Assembly (NCBI GenBank): GCA_021799915.1
Contig: JAJYZN010000001.1
Span: forward strand, 1-41,161
Direction: 5' to 3'
Source of the DNA: Actinomycetes bacterium
GTDB taxonomy: Bacteria > Actinomycetota > Acidimicrobiia > Acidimicrobiales > RAAP-2
DNA length: 41,161 bases
The notes beneath the pieces are model-generated. The model searched no databases, was not told the origin of the DNA, and worked only from the letters and a program-made list of their open reading frames with translations. Below, in pieces: positions 24,530 to 34,600 of this stretch. Position 1 is the first letter of the stretch. Each line of letters starts with the position of its first letter. The position numbers and the translations under genes are program-made.

Positions 24530-27264
24530 CGCCGTCGCATCGAGCCGTGTCCAGCCGCTGGAGGACGCTCGATGCCTTCGTCATCATCGCCGTCGTTGCC
24601 GGCGCATCGCTCCCCTACCTCATCGGCATCGTCACCGCCGGCGTCCTCGGCTACAACAGCGGTCTCGCGACGATCTCCCTCGGGGGCATGCTCGGCTACC
24701 ACGTGGGGCTTCCCTGGCTCGATCCGAACGTCGGCTTCGTGAGCCAGGCCCTCGGGCATCTTTCGGCGATGGAAATCCTCCACGGGCACATCGGCTGGTG
24801 GAACCCCTACGAGGGTGTGGGTGTCCCGCTGGTCGGCGAGGGTCAGAGCGCCGCGCTGTTCCCCCTCACCCCGCTCCTGGCGTTGGCCAACGGCCAGGTC
24901 TACTTCCACGTCGTGCTCGAAGTGATCGCCGCAGTCGCCACCCAGCGGCTCCTCCGGGAGATGGGGATGTCTCGATGGGTGAGCCTGGTGGGCGGAATCG
25001 TGTTCGGGTTGAATGGGACCTTCGCGTGGCTCACCAACGCCGCGTTCAACCCGGTGGCCTTCCTCCCCGTCATCCTCTGGGGGGTCGAACGAGCCCGAAA
25101 CCGGAGCATGCGCGACGGCTGGAGTGGGTGGGCCCTCATCGCCGCGGGGTTGGCCCTGTCGGTCTATGCCGGATTTCCCGAGACGGCGTACATCGACGGA
25201 GTGCTCGCCGTCTTCTGGGTGCTCGTTCGTTTCATCCAGCAGCCGGCGGGCCGGCGGGTCTCCTTCGCTGCGACGGTCGCGGTGGGAAGTGTGATCGGGC
25301 TCGCCGTCTCCGCGCCGTTCTTTGTCGCGTTCGCCGCAGCGACCTCTCACGCCGACATCGGAGGCCACGCCGGGGTCTTCGCTACCGCCCACCTCCCTAC
25401 TCCGGCCGTGAGCACGCTGGGGCTCCCCTACCTCTTCGGCCCGCTCTCGGGTTTCAACGCCTCGGTGCACGGCACGACGCTGAGCGCGTTGTGGGGCGAC
25501 GTGGGAGGTTTCGTCACGGCCGCGCTCGTGACCGTTGCGATGCTCGGGCTGCTCGCCGGGCGCGACCGGGGACTGCGCGCCCTGCTCCTCGCATGGATCG
25601 GCGTTGCGCTGGCGAAATCGTTCGGGGTCGGACCCGTGGTGAGCGCGGTGAACCATCTACCCGGGATCTCGTCGACCGCGTTCTCGCGCTACGCGCCACC
25701 GAGCTGGGAGATGGCGTTCGTCGTCCTGGCCGCGCTCGGACTCGAACGGGTGGGCGAGGGGACGTCGGCGTCGGTGCGGGTCCGCACTGCGGTAGCGGTG
25801 GCAGCAATCGCCTCTTTGCTCGCCATCGGTGCTGAGCTCCTGGCGGCCAACGGCATGCTCGAGGCCCTCGACAAGAAAGCGGGCTTCGCCCCGTACCCGG
25901 TCGAAGCTGCGGTGTGGGCCTTGGTCACCGTGCTCATCCTCGCAGTCGTGGGCCTGTCGGCGCGCCCGCGCGTTGCTCGCTGGGGAATGGGGGCAGTGCT
26001 CGTGCTGGACGCGACGATCATGTTCATGGTGCCCGAGCTCTCCGCACCCAAGCAGATCCCCGTGGACCTTGCCCCCGTCACCTTCCTCCAAGAGCATCTC
26101 GCTCTCTCCCGCTTTGCCACGCTGGGACCGATCGTCCCCAACTACGGCTCGTACTTCGGCATCGCCGAGGTCAACCTCCACGACTTGCCGATCCCCGGCA
26201 ACTGGGCCAACTTCGTCCAGCACGACCTCGAGTCCAACGAGCGTCCTCAGCAGTTCGACGGGGTAACCTCTCTCAAAGCGACAGGACCGACCCCTCTCCA
26301 AGAGCTTCGCCGCAACCTCACCGCCTACGAGTCCGTCGGGGTGAAGTACGTGGTCGCCCCCGCCGGGTGGTACGACCTTCCCGGACGACTGGTCTTCCGC
26401 GGCCGGCGAGCATGGATCTGGCAGCTCCCCTCGCCGACGTCGTACTACACGGTGCTCGGCGGATCGTGCACGTTCACGGCGACGACCTACGACTCGTTCC
26501 GTGCATCATGCTCGCGCCCGTCGGAGGTGGTCCGAGCCGAGCTGGACCTCCCAGGGTGGACGGCGACCGACAACGGAACCCCACTCCCCATCGCCGCCAG
26601 CGGGCCGCTCTTCTCGGCCGTCAGGCTCCCCGCCGGCAGCTCGGATGTGAGCTATACCTACCAGCCACCGCATCTCGGCATCGCAACCGATGCAGCGATG
26701 GGCGGTGCCGGCCTGGCTCTTGTCATGTCTGCAGTGCCGTTCGTCGCGCTTCGGCGTAGGCGCGGTTCTCGGGGGAAGCACGCGCGAGGGGCCCGGAGCA
26801 GTGTCGGACGCAGGGACGGGGGCGGTATGAACCTGAGCACAGGGTTGGCCGGGTCCCGGCTCCTCTCCGCGCCACCCCCGATCTACCGGCCTCCGGTGCC
26901 GCCATCGCTCCAGACACCTCACCACCAGGTGCCGGCACCTCGAGCGAGATGGTCCGCAGGCAGCACCGGGCACCCCCCGAGCACGCCCGACGGAGCACAC
27001 TCAGGCAACGGCAACGGCGCGCTGGCCCGCAACGGCAACGGCAACGGCACGCACTCAGGCAACGGCAACGGCGCGCTGGCCCGCAACGGCAACGGCAACG
27101 GCACGCACTCAGGCAACGGCGCGCTGGCCCGCAACGGCAACGGCACGCACTCCCGCAACGGCAACGGCAACGGCAACAGCGGTCGTCCCGGCCCCGAGAG
27201 CGCAGCGGACAGCGCTCGAGGGAGACCAGCTCGCCGTCTGGTCTCACGGTCTGTCGTCACCTGA
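24526..27264 (+). CDS. Large YfhO-like membrane protein with Asn-Gly repeat tail
   Basis: The 912-residue polytopic protein has many hydrophobic segments between residues 15 and 510. The segment WWNPYEGVGVPLVGEGQSA and following residues is characteristic of YfhO/GT-C type membrane proteins, which are thought to act as polyprenyl-linked glycosyltransferases or glycosylation partners. An extracytoplasmic domain of about 220 residues follows (IGLANY-type features are not seen; LDLPGWTATDNG is typical of the family). Another transmembrane helix is at about 725-742. The remaining ~170 residues are a basic, Pro-rich tail with Asn-Gly repeats. The GTG start overlaps the previous stop. Function in the locus is inferred from family and context only. 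Confidence 0.8.
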   Translation: MTPSHRAVSSRWRTLDAFVIIAVVAGASLPYLIGIVTAGVLGYNSGLATISLGGMLGYHVGLPWLDPNVGFVSQALGHLSAMEILHGHIGWWNPYEGVGVPLVGEGQSAALFPLTPLLALANGQVYFHVVLEVIAAVATQRLLREMGMSRWVSLVGGIVFGLNGTFAWLTNAAFNPVAFLPVILWGVERARNRSMRDGWSGWALIAAGLALSVYAGFPETAYIDGVLAVFWVLVRFIQQPAGRRVSFAATVAVGSVIGLAVSAPFFVAFAAATSHADIGGHAGVFATAHLPTPAVSTLGLPYLFGPLSGFNASVHGTTLSALWGDVGGFVTAALVTVAMLGLLAGRDRGLRALLLAWIGVALAKSFGVGPVVSAVNHLPGISSTAFSRYAPPSWEMAFVVLAALGLERVGEGTSASVRVRTAVAVAAIASLLAIGAELLAANGMLEALDKKAGFAPYPVEAAVWALVTVLILAVVGLSARPRVARWGMGAVLVLDATIMFMVPELSAPKQIPVDLAPVTFLQEHLALSRFATLGPIVPNYGSYFGIAEVNLHDLPIPGNWANFVQHDLESNERPQQFDGVTSLKATGPTPLQELRRNLTAYESVGVKYVVAPAGWYDLPGRLVFRGRRAWIWQLPSPTSYYTVLGGSCTFTATTYDSFRASCSRPSEVVRAELDLPGWTATDNGTPLPIAASGPLFSAVRLPAGSSDVSYTYQPPHLGIATDAAMGGAGLALVMSAVPFVALRRRRGSRGKHARGARSSVGRRDGGGMNLSTGLAGSRLLSAPPPIYRPPVPPSLQTPHHQVPAPRARWSAGSTGHPPSTPDGAHSGNGNGALARNGNGNGTHSGNGNGALARNGNGNGTHSGNGALARNGNGTHSRNGNGNGNSGRPGPESAADSARGRPARRLVSRSVVT
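27001..27180. repeat. 54-bp tandem repeats encoding an Asn-Gly-rich tail
   Basis: Two identical 54-base units (27001-27054, 27055-27108) are followed by a 42-base shortened unit (27109-27150) and a 30-base remnant. They encode Ser-Gly-Asn-Gly-Asn-Gly-Ala-Leu-Ala-Arg blocks in the membrane protein, residues about 826-885. Smaller AACGGC units nest inside. Copy number is probably unstable. Confidence 0.95.
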
Positions 27265-27291
27265 GGAGACGCGGGCCGAGCGGTCCAAGGA

Positions 27292-27313
27292 GGGCGTAGC
27301 GGCGGCTGCGCCC
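27292..27313. terminator. Hairpin between convergent genes
   Basis: GGGCGTAGC (27292-27300) and GCTGCGCCC (27305-27313) pair over nine positions with one G-U wobble and a four-base loop. It lies in the 56-base gap between the converging membrane protein and GT2 genes. No U-tract follows. Confidence 0.5.
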
Positions 27314-27320
27314 GGTGGGC

Positions 27321-29375
27321 TTATCGGTACGACACCCGCGGCGGCCAGGCCAGAGGCCAGGTCTCGTGAGCCAAGGAAAGGTTCGGATTGTACGCAGGGT
27401 CTCGCTCGATCACGTGGGCCCAACGCGTCTGGAGGTAGCGGATCTCCCGAGCGAAGCGCACCGCGTTCTCTCCCTCGGACTCGCGAGGGGCTGTCACGCT
27501 CTCGTGGTGGGTGAGTCGGGAGAAAGGGGTCCACGCCACTCGCCACCCCGCCTCGCCGAGACGCAGGCACAGGTCGACGTCGAGGTAGGCACCGGAGAGG
27601 TGCTCCCCGTCGAACCCCCCCACCGCTTCAAACGCCTCTCGCCGCACGACCATGCACGAGCGCGACACTGCCGAGAAGCACTGGGCGAGCATCGCCCGCC
27701 CGAAGTAGCCGGGCTCCAGTTTCCCGGACTTTCGGTGCACGTGACCAACCGTTCCGCCGATCCCGAGCACCAGCCCGGCGTGCTCCACCGTCCCTTCGGG
27801 GTAGAGGAGCTTGGCACCGACTGCGCCGATACCGGGCTGGAGCAACAACCCGACCGTCTCCTCGAGCCAGTTGTCGCTCACAACTTCCACGTCGTCGTCG
27901 AGGAAGCACAAGACATCACCGGTCGCAACCTTGACGGCACCGTTCAACAGGTCTGCATCGGACCTGCCATCGCCCGGCTCGGTGATCCGTACGACGTCGA
28001 TGTAGTCGCGGAAGAACGCTTGGATCTGCGGCCATTCTCCCCCGTCATCGATCGCGAGGACCTCGAGATTCTCGTACACGGTCAACGCCCTGATGCTGTC
28101 GAGGCATCGGGCCAGCCGTTCACCCGAGCGTGGAAGCGCCACGATGCTTACTCTCGGCTTGCTATCCGGAAGCTTCCATTGCACACGGTTGAAACTGCTT
28201 GCGCCGATCGTCCACACCGATGCGGGGACGCTCATGCGTTCCAAGTGGTCGGCCACCGCACGTCGAGCGGCGATCGCAGCGTAGGGCTTCGATGCCAATG
28301 ACAAGGCCGTGGAGCCCGGATGGACGCGCCAGTGGTAGAGGACGTGCGGGACGTGCACCACCTGGTCGGCTCGAACGTGCTCGACGACTCTCAGCACCAG
28401 GTCCCAGTCCTGGCTCCCCTCGTAGCCGGCGCGCCAGCCGCCCACTCGCTCGACCAGGTCGCGCCTGATGACGCACAGGTGTGAGAAGTAGTTCTGTCCG
28501 CAGAGCAGGATCGGGTCGAAGTCGGGCTTGAAGTAGGGAGTCGAACGAACCAGCTCGTCGTCGATGTGGTCCTCGTCGCTGTAGAGGATCGCGGGATCGC
28601 GATGTGCGTCGAGCGCGAGCACTGAGAGCGCCAGGGCATGCTCGGCCATGATGTCATCATGATCGAACAGGGCAATCCATGTGCCTCTCGCCATCTCCAG
28701 CGCACTATTGGATGCCGCCGAGATGTGGCCGTTCTCCTCGCGGCGTTGGACGCGTATCCGTGGATCAGCGGACGCGTAGTCTTCGAGGACCTTGGAGATC
28801 CATCGGGCTGTTGAACAATCGTCCACCACACACAGTTCCCAGTTCGTGTAGATCTGGCTGCGGATCGAGTCGAGCGCCTGGCGGAGGTAGGTCTCGGGAG
28901 TGTTGAACACCGGCATGACCACGGACACCAACGGTTGGTAAGTGAGCGCGTCCAGGCGCCTCCTTATCGCAGCCCTCGCATCGTCGTCCATCCTGTCGTA
29001 CAGCGCGACCCACGACGGATAGCGCCGGTCCTCGGGGTACCGCACAGTCTCGCCCGGCCCTCCCGCGGGCTCTGGAGCGGGAGCGTGGGGGGGGTGCGTC
29101 CTCGAGGTGCTTGTCTGGATGCCAGCTCGCTGGCGGAGATAGCTGAGTGCCCGCCTCAGACGTCCCCTGGGAGGCTGCCCGCCGCTCTCCACATCGTCGG
29201 GACCGCGTCCGTACGCGGTTTCGGCGAGTCGCGAGGTCGCCACCGCCTCGAGCTCGGAGATCCGGGCTGCCATCCACTCGGTCCCGCGGTTCTGGGCCTT
29301 CAGCAGCTCGACCTCGGCTGCCAGATCGAGGCACCGTCGGCAGGGGTCGGAGCGGGGCTCTTGGTGACAGGCCAT
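27321..29375 (-). CDS. Tandem-domain glycosyltransferase family 2
   Basis: The 684-residue protein has an N-terminal segment with a Cys-x-x-Cys (CRRC, 13-16) and a short coiled coil, then two GT2 domains. Domain one (about 148-360) has VSVVMPVFNTPETYLRQALDS, CVVDDCST, FDHDD (metal site, about 237-241) and QDWDLVLRV. Domain two (about 405-650) has ALPRSGERLARCLDSI, FLDDDVEV, GAKLLYPEGTVEHAGLVLG and LDVDLCLRLGE. Both look complete, unlike the paralogue at 21130-22977. The start ATG 29375 lacks a near Shine-Dalgarno; upstream residues in frame are not protein-like. It is transcribed opposite its neighbours, diverging from the rhamnosyltransferase-like gene. Confidence 0.88.
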   Translation of the reverse strand: MACHQEPRSDPCRRCLDLAAEVELLKAQNRGTEWMAARISELEAVATSRLAETAYGRGPDDVESGGQPPRGRLRRALSYLRQRAGIQTSTSRTHPPHAPAPEPAGGPGETVRYPEDRRYPSWVALYDRMDDDARAAIRRRLDALTYQPLVSVVMPVFNTPETYLRQALDSIRSQIYTNWELCVVDDCSTARWISKVLEDYASADPRIRVQRREENGHISAASNSALEMARGTWIALFDHDDIMAEHALALSVLALDAHRDPAILYSDEDHIDDELVRSTPYFKPDFDPILLCGQNYFSHLCVIRRDLVERVGGWRAGYEGSQDWDLVLRVVEHVRADQVVHVPHVLYHWRVHPGSTALSLASKPYAAIAARRAVADHLERMSVPASVWTIGASSFNRVQWKLPDSKPRVSIVALPRSGERLARCLDSIRALTVYENLEVLAIDDGGEWPQIQAFFRDYIDVVRITEPGDGRSDADLLNGAVKVATGDVLCFLDDDVEVVSDNWLEETVGLLLQPGIGAVGAKLLYPEGTVEHAGLVLGIGGTVGHVHRKSGKLEPGYFGRAMLAQCFSAVSRSCMVVRREAFEAVGGFDGEHLSGAYLDVDLCLRLGEAGWRVAWTPFSRLTHHESVTAPRESEGENAVRFAREIRYLQTRWAHVIERDPAYNPNLSLAHETWPLAWPPRVSYR

Positions 29376-29637
29376 GCCAGCAGTGGAGCGGGCCTCTTTT
29401 CCGGCTCCACATGGCCCCGGCTCGCCTCCGGGCGCGGGAGTTGATGTCGTCAACGACAATTCCCGTCCGGTGAGTCCAGCGCTGGGCTCGTCACGACTTT
29501 TGAGGCTATCAGGCGGCGGTGGGCGAGAGTGCTCCGTCGTCGCGGTGCGCGCAGTCCACGCCAACGGGTGGATGAGCGTAAAAGTCCGGAACCCAAGGAG
29601 GGCGTCTGCGATATTGTGCGCTCGGCGTGAACTCCAA

Positions 29638-30606
29638 ATGACCAGCCTCTCCCACGACGACTCGAGTGGCTTCCAATCTCCGTCTCGAGCGACGTCCGAC
29701 CTACCCTCGCTGCGCGTCCAAACCGTGCTGTACGGACACGATGCCCGAGATATCAATCGATTCGTGCAGAGCATCGGTGCCGCAGTTGCCATGGCCCGGC
29801 GGCACGGGACCCTGGGCCAGGTGATCCTGGCGCTGGGGGACTCTTCACCGGCCCCTCTGGTGGATTCTGAAATGGAGACCCGGCATCGACGCGCCATCGC
29901 CACATCGGGCATCGACGGCTACGAGTACCTGTACTTCGACGAGAACCTCGGCTCGGCTGGGGGGCACAACGTCTTTCTCAGTCGCCTGGACATGGATCTC
30001 TCCCTCATCATCAATCCCGACGCATACGCCGATCCTGACCTGATTGTCGAGCTGACCTCGGCACTTCGGCATCGGAATGCAGGCATCGTCGAAGCCCGGC
30101 AGCTTCCGTTGGAGCACCCGAAGGAGTTCAACCGGGCAACCGGGGAGACCGCATGGGCTTCGGGAGCCTGCTTCCTCGTGCGGCGTGATGTCCTCTGTGC
30201 AATTGGCGGTTTCGACTCGGGCACGTTCTTTCTCTACTGCGACGACGTGGACTTCAGCTGGCGCGCCCGTCTCGCCGGATTTCTCGTCGTCTACCACCCG
30301 CCCGCCGCGGTGTACCACGACAAACGCCTCGACCGGGACGGGCAGGTGATGCCGACCGCATCCGAGATGTACTTCTCAGCAGAGGCCGCTCTGATGATGG
30401 CCTGGAAGTACTCGCGTCCCGACCTCGCCGAGCAGTGGTGCCGCGACCTCCTCGCGAACGGACACGCAACACATCAGCGGGCGGTCGCCGAATTCCGCCG
30501 AAGAATGGAGTACGACGAGCTCCCGACGCCGCTCGACCCTGAGGGAACGGTCGCCGACTTCGTCGGTTACACCTATGGCTCCCACCGCTTCAAGTATGAC
30601 GACTGA
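29638..30606 (+). CDS. Glycosyltransferase family 2, rhamnosyltransferase-like
   Basis: The 322-residue single-domain GT2 has YEYLYFDENLGSAGGHNVF, IINPDAYADPDLI (metal-binding DxD equivalent), ASGACFLVRRDVLCAIGGFD and YCDDVDFSWRARLAGF, close to WbbL/rhamnosyltransferase style proteins. The C-terminus is helical. The ATG at 29638 has no Shine-Dalgarno. An in-frame TTG at 29614 with AGGAGGG eleven bases upstream is a possible alternative, adding eight residues. The 262 bases upstream hold no gene and probably carry divergent promoters, which I could not define. The next gene starts inside its last 11 bases. Confidence 0.85.
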   Translation: MTSLSHDDSSGFQSPSRATSDLPSLRVQTVLYGHDARDINRFVQSIGAAVAMARRHGTLGQVILALGDSSPAPLVDSEMETRHRRAIATSGIDGYEYLYFDENLGSAGGHNVFLSRLDMDLSLIINPDAYADPDLIVELTSALRHRNAGIVEARQLPLEHPKEFNRATGETAWASGACFLVRRDVLCAIGGFDSGTFFLYCDDVDFSWRARLAGFLVVYHPPAAVYHDKRLDRDGQVMPTASEMYFSAEAALMMAWKYSRPDLAEQWCRDLLANGHATHQRAVAEFRRRMEYDELPTPLDPEGTVADFVGYTYGSHRFKYDD

Positions 30607-31618
30607 ACCCCCTACAATACCGATAGACTCCGGTTTCGCACAGATGGGCGAGTATCCGCTCACCGTGCTCGTCTGCCCCGACGCAGACGGCCCGACGGGA
30701 CTGCACGACACGCTTCTCTCACTCGCTGCTCAGATCACACAGAATTTTGGCTTTGCTCTCTTGGCGCCGGCGGGATCGGACGGCATTGTCCGGCAGTTGC
30801 AAGCAATGATCACAGGATTTGAGAGGTCATTTTCTCGCCGGGCACGAGTGGTCGCAGGCTGGTCAGGCCCGTTGACGAGTGCCGTCTTGTCGCTCGGCAG
30901 CGAGCAGCAGCTCATAGGACCCCGCACAACCGGCCAGTACGTCGCCATCATGACTGCTGCGGACCTGGCGTTCGCCCACTGGACCTCTTCGATCATGGAC
31001 GCGGCCGCGACTCGGCCGGGTTGCGTCGTCCATTGCGCCGTCGCCGAGCAGCCCTGCGAGGTGGCGAGGACGGACAAGTACCCGGTGTACACCAGTGTCG
31101 GCCGGCCGAAAGTCCCGTGGGGTACCCAGTTCGACCTCGTCGACTTCGTCGCCAACGGTCCACGATGCGAGCCGTGCTCGGCCTTTGCGATGCCGGTCCA
31201 CGCGATCAGCTCGTTGCCCGAGCGAGTCGAAGGGCCGTCGTCCCTTTCAGACGAAGAACGACTCTGGCGGATCGTCTCTACCGTCGCTCTCCTGGGTGAG
31301 GTTGTCGACGTGGACGAAGTGCTGCAGCTTCGTCGGCACGAGACTCGAGGCTCGGATTGTGACGGTCCCAACGCTCCCTCGAGCATTTCAGGAGCGGCTG
31401 CGGTGGACGGTTACCTCCGCGTACTCGACGGCCTCGGGCTTCTGGAACAAGGCAGCGCGCTCCATGCCCTCTTGGCCGAGGCGGGACAGGGCAACGAAGA
31501 CGAACGCGCAGGCGCAGTTTCTGGATCGACACCGGCCCCCCGGGCCTCGACGAGACGCCGAGGGGGCCGGTCGCTCCGTGACATCAAGGCATTCGCGAAG
31601 CGGTCGCTCAGGCGATGA
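30596..31618 (+). CDS. Protein of unknown function in glycosyltransferase operon
   Basis: The 340-residue protein matches no named family to my eye. The first half has an alternating strand/helix pattern (YPLTVLVCPD, LSLAAQITQNFGFALLAP, VAIMTAADLAFAHWTSSIMDAA) reminiscent of a GT2 fold without the nucleotide-binding Asp motifs; the second half is helical with a basic C-terminus rich in Arg. The start ATG 30596 overlaps the previous gene by 11 bases; ATG 30644 is an alternative. It ends in an ATGA overlap with the giant GT2 gene, so production of the three proteins is likely coupled. Confidence 0.75.
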   Translation: MTTEPPTIPIDSGFAQMGEYPLTVLVCPDADGPTGLHDTLLSLAAQITQNFGFALLAPAGSDGIVRQLQAMITGFERSFSRRARVVAGWSGPLTSAVLSLGSEQQLIGPRTTGQYVAIMTAADLAFAHWTSSIMDAAATRPGCVVHCAVAEQPCEVARTDKYPVYTSVGRPKVPWGTQFDLVDFVANGPRCEPCSAFAMPVHAISSLPERVEGPSSLSDEERLWRIVSTVALLGEVVDVDEVLQLRRHETRGSDCDGPNAPSSISGAAAVDGYLRVLDGLGLLEQGSALHALLAEAGQGNEDERAGAVSGSTPAPRASTRRRGGRSLRDIKAFAKRSLRR

Positions 31619-34600
31619 CCCATGATCTCCAGGTCCTGTGGGTGGGGAAGCATCCCCAGACCGGCACACCACTCGTGCCCGCCCGTGACGCCACCGGCGG
31701 CCGAGACGTAGCGATCCACTGCCTCCTTCTCGGAGACGGTGGTGTCAAGCCTGCCTCCGTCGAGGCCACAGGTGGCGAGCTGTGGAACGAGCAGGATCTC
31801 GTCGACCGACGAGGCATCGCCCAGTTCCTTGTCGAGTTCATCGCTTCGCGAGGCGTCGACGTGCTCCACCTCCACTCGGGAAGGCTGATGGCAGACCTCC
31901 TCCCGGCGATCTGCCGCGCCTACCCCGACCTCGTCGTCGTGACGTCGGCTCGATGCGGGGAACGCGGGGAACGCGGGGAAAGAGCGTTCGACCCGTTCAC
32001 CGAGTACCTTCTCCTGCGCTACGCGGGCCTGATCTGCGGGTACCTCGCCGAGACAGAGGCAGTTCCTGGTGAATTGCTCCGGCGGGGGGTACCCGAAGCC
32101 GTGATCAGCCGCATCCCCGGCGGAACCGGCGACGATCACGACCAGGACCACGAGCGAATGGAGATGCTCCGCAGCTTCTACCGTTCCATTGCCGCGCGTC
32201 GAACCCCAACCGACGCTCCTGTGCTGAGCACCTCCATTGCGGCAGATCGAGAAGCCGAGGACCGCCTGTCGACTTCGGGTACCTGGCAGCCTCGGAGCGG
32301 CGCCCCTCGATCACCACGGACGCGGATGACCCGCAGAGCCATGTCGACCACGTCTGCACGGGTGAGCGTCGTCATGCCTTTCTACGACCACGAGGAATTC
32401 GTCGACGAGGCCATCGCCTCGATACGGTCCCAGACGCGCCCAGTGGACGAGATCATCGTGGTCGACGACGGTTCCACCAACCCGAAGTGCACTGAGGTGC
32501 TTGCTTCCCTCGTCGACAACGGGATAAGCGTTATCCGCCAGGAGCACCGAGGACCGAGCGCAGCGCGCAACACCGGGGCGGCAGCTTCGAGCGGCGATGC
32601 CATCTTCTTCCTCGACAGCGATGACGTAATGCCCTCCAATCAGATCGAGACGGCACTCGATGCGCTGGTCGCCGCGCCAGCGGACGTCGGATTCGTGTAC
32701 CCGGACTTCGAGTTCTTTGGCAATCAAGAACGGATCGTGGAGATGCCGCCATACAACCTGTACCTCCTCATGCGCCGCAACTACTGCGGCATGGGCTGCA
32801 TGATCGACAGCGGGGTATTCGACGCCGGCTTCGAATTCCATGAGGACCTCGTGGGCATCCACGAAGACTGGGACTACTTTCTCACCCTCGGTGCCGCAGG
32901 AATCCACGGCGTGCCCAACCATGCCGCAAGGCTCCGCTACCGGCACCATGCGACCTCCCGGCGCCAGCTCTTCCAAGACGCAGGGGGCGACCACGAGAGC
33001 AGCGTCGCCTCGGTGCATCCGGAGCTGTTCGGCGATCGCTCCTTGATCGAGGTGAAATGCCGCTGGGCACCGGCATTGAGCGTCGTCACCACCTCGCCGC
33101 CGCCGATCGACGTGGCACATCAGACCTGCGGGGACTTCGAGCTTCTCGTCGCGCCAGATGTTGGTCCGATGCCCCAGGCTCGGGGACGATGGGTCGTCGT
33201 CGTCGAACCGAAAGGCATGGGGGGTTTCTCGGACCCCGGGTTCATCGAGCGGCTCCTCCGCCTGGCATTGCGCAATCCGGATACGGCTGCTTTCGGGCTC
33301 GCTCACGTGCCGGACGATCGGCTCACAGTCCCCTGGGAGCGAATGCTCGGTCGGCCGGTGGCAGTGCTTCTCGGTGGTCTCGCGTATGCCCAATGGAGGG
33401 TTGACGCGCACCTTGGCCCGGATGGCCTCGGTCCCGTACTCGAAGATCTGGTCCAGCCCCAAGGCATCACCGAATGGTGGCGGTCCCCGTCGGTCCGGAA
33501 CCATTCGACCCGACCGGCACCTGACCCTGTGGACGCGTTCTCGACTGCCGAGCCATCGACCCTTGCTCCCAGCCTGCCTCCTGATAACGACCCGCAGAAC
33601 TCCGAGGCCCATTTCCGCTGGAGCGAGGCAGCCCCCGTCTTCATCCCGAAAGGCGGCCTGCGGCGCATGCCGAAGCCTCCGCGTGGTTACCGCGATGGAG
33701 CACATGCGATCGCCGAAGGGGCGTGGGCCACCTGGAAGCCTGAGCGCACGGTCCGCCTCGATCTCGTGCGTCGGCTCGATGGAAGCGCCCGCTTGGAAGC
33801 CGTCGACGACATCACCAGTTCCCGGGCACCGAGTGAAGGCGAGCTGCGCGTGTCATTGGGCCGTGCGTGGACCGAGCCACTTTCAGGCACGGCATGCCTG
33901 GCCGCCGGCACCAACCAACTGACGAACGCACCCGTGTACCGGGTGACCACCGACTCAACGCTTTCGGTGAGAGAGCTTCCGATCGCATACGTGTTCAACT
34001 CGCCCCTCGACGAGGGAGTCGAGCTCGCCGGTGCTTTCGAACGCGCCTGTCGTTCGCTGCTTTCCCAAGCGCCAGCTACCTCCGTCCCGGCTCTCGAGAT
34101 CGAGAGTGAGAGGGCACTCATCTGTGCCCGCTCTTCGCTCTCCATCAACTTGGCCACCTCGATCGGAGCAGACGGATCCGACTCACGAAGCGCCGAATCC
34201 CAGACATGGGTGGCCCTGTACGAGATTGCTCTCGACGGCCATCGCTTCCGCTACACGACTGAGCCTGACGACTGCATGCTGCGCACGGAATCGATCAGGC
34301 CAACGGCAATGGCGGTGGCCCAAGTCACCATGCCGGGGAGGACCTCGCCAGCGGTCGGTCTGTTCCAAGCTGCCTGGAGCGATGGGGGTGGGACCTGGTA
34401 CGTCAACGGGTCCGAGTTGCTCCACTACAGCGAGCAACTGGTCAATGCTCGACTGATCGGCGACATCAGCCCCATCCCGGGGGTGACCTCCCCTCTCCTG
34501 CGGCTGAGCCCAGGTTCACCGGCCGTGATGGTGGTAGGCGAGCCCGGTCAGCGCTTGGCGATCGACTGGAGATCGCTCACGCACAGCGGCTACCGGGTGG

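Noticed and set aside
27001..27180. Possible CRISPR array from regularly spaced repeats
   Set aside because: No unique spacers: units abut in frame and encode an Asn-Gly peptide tail.
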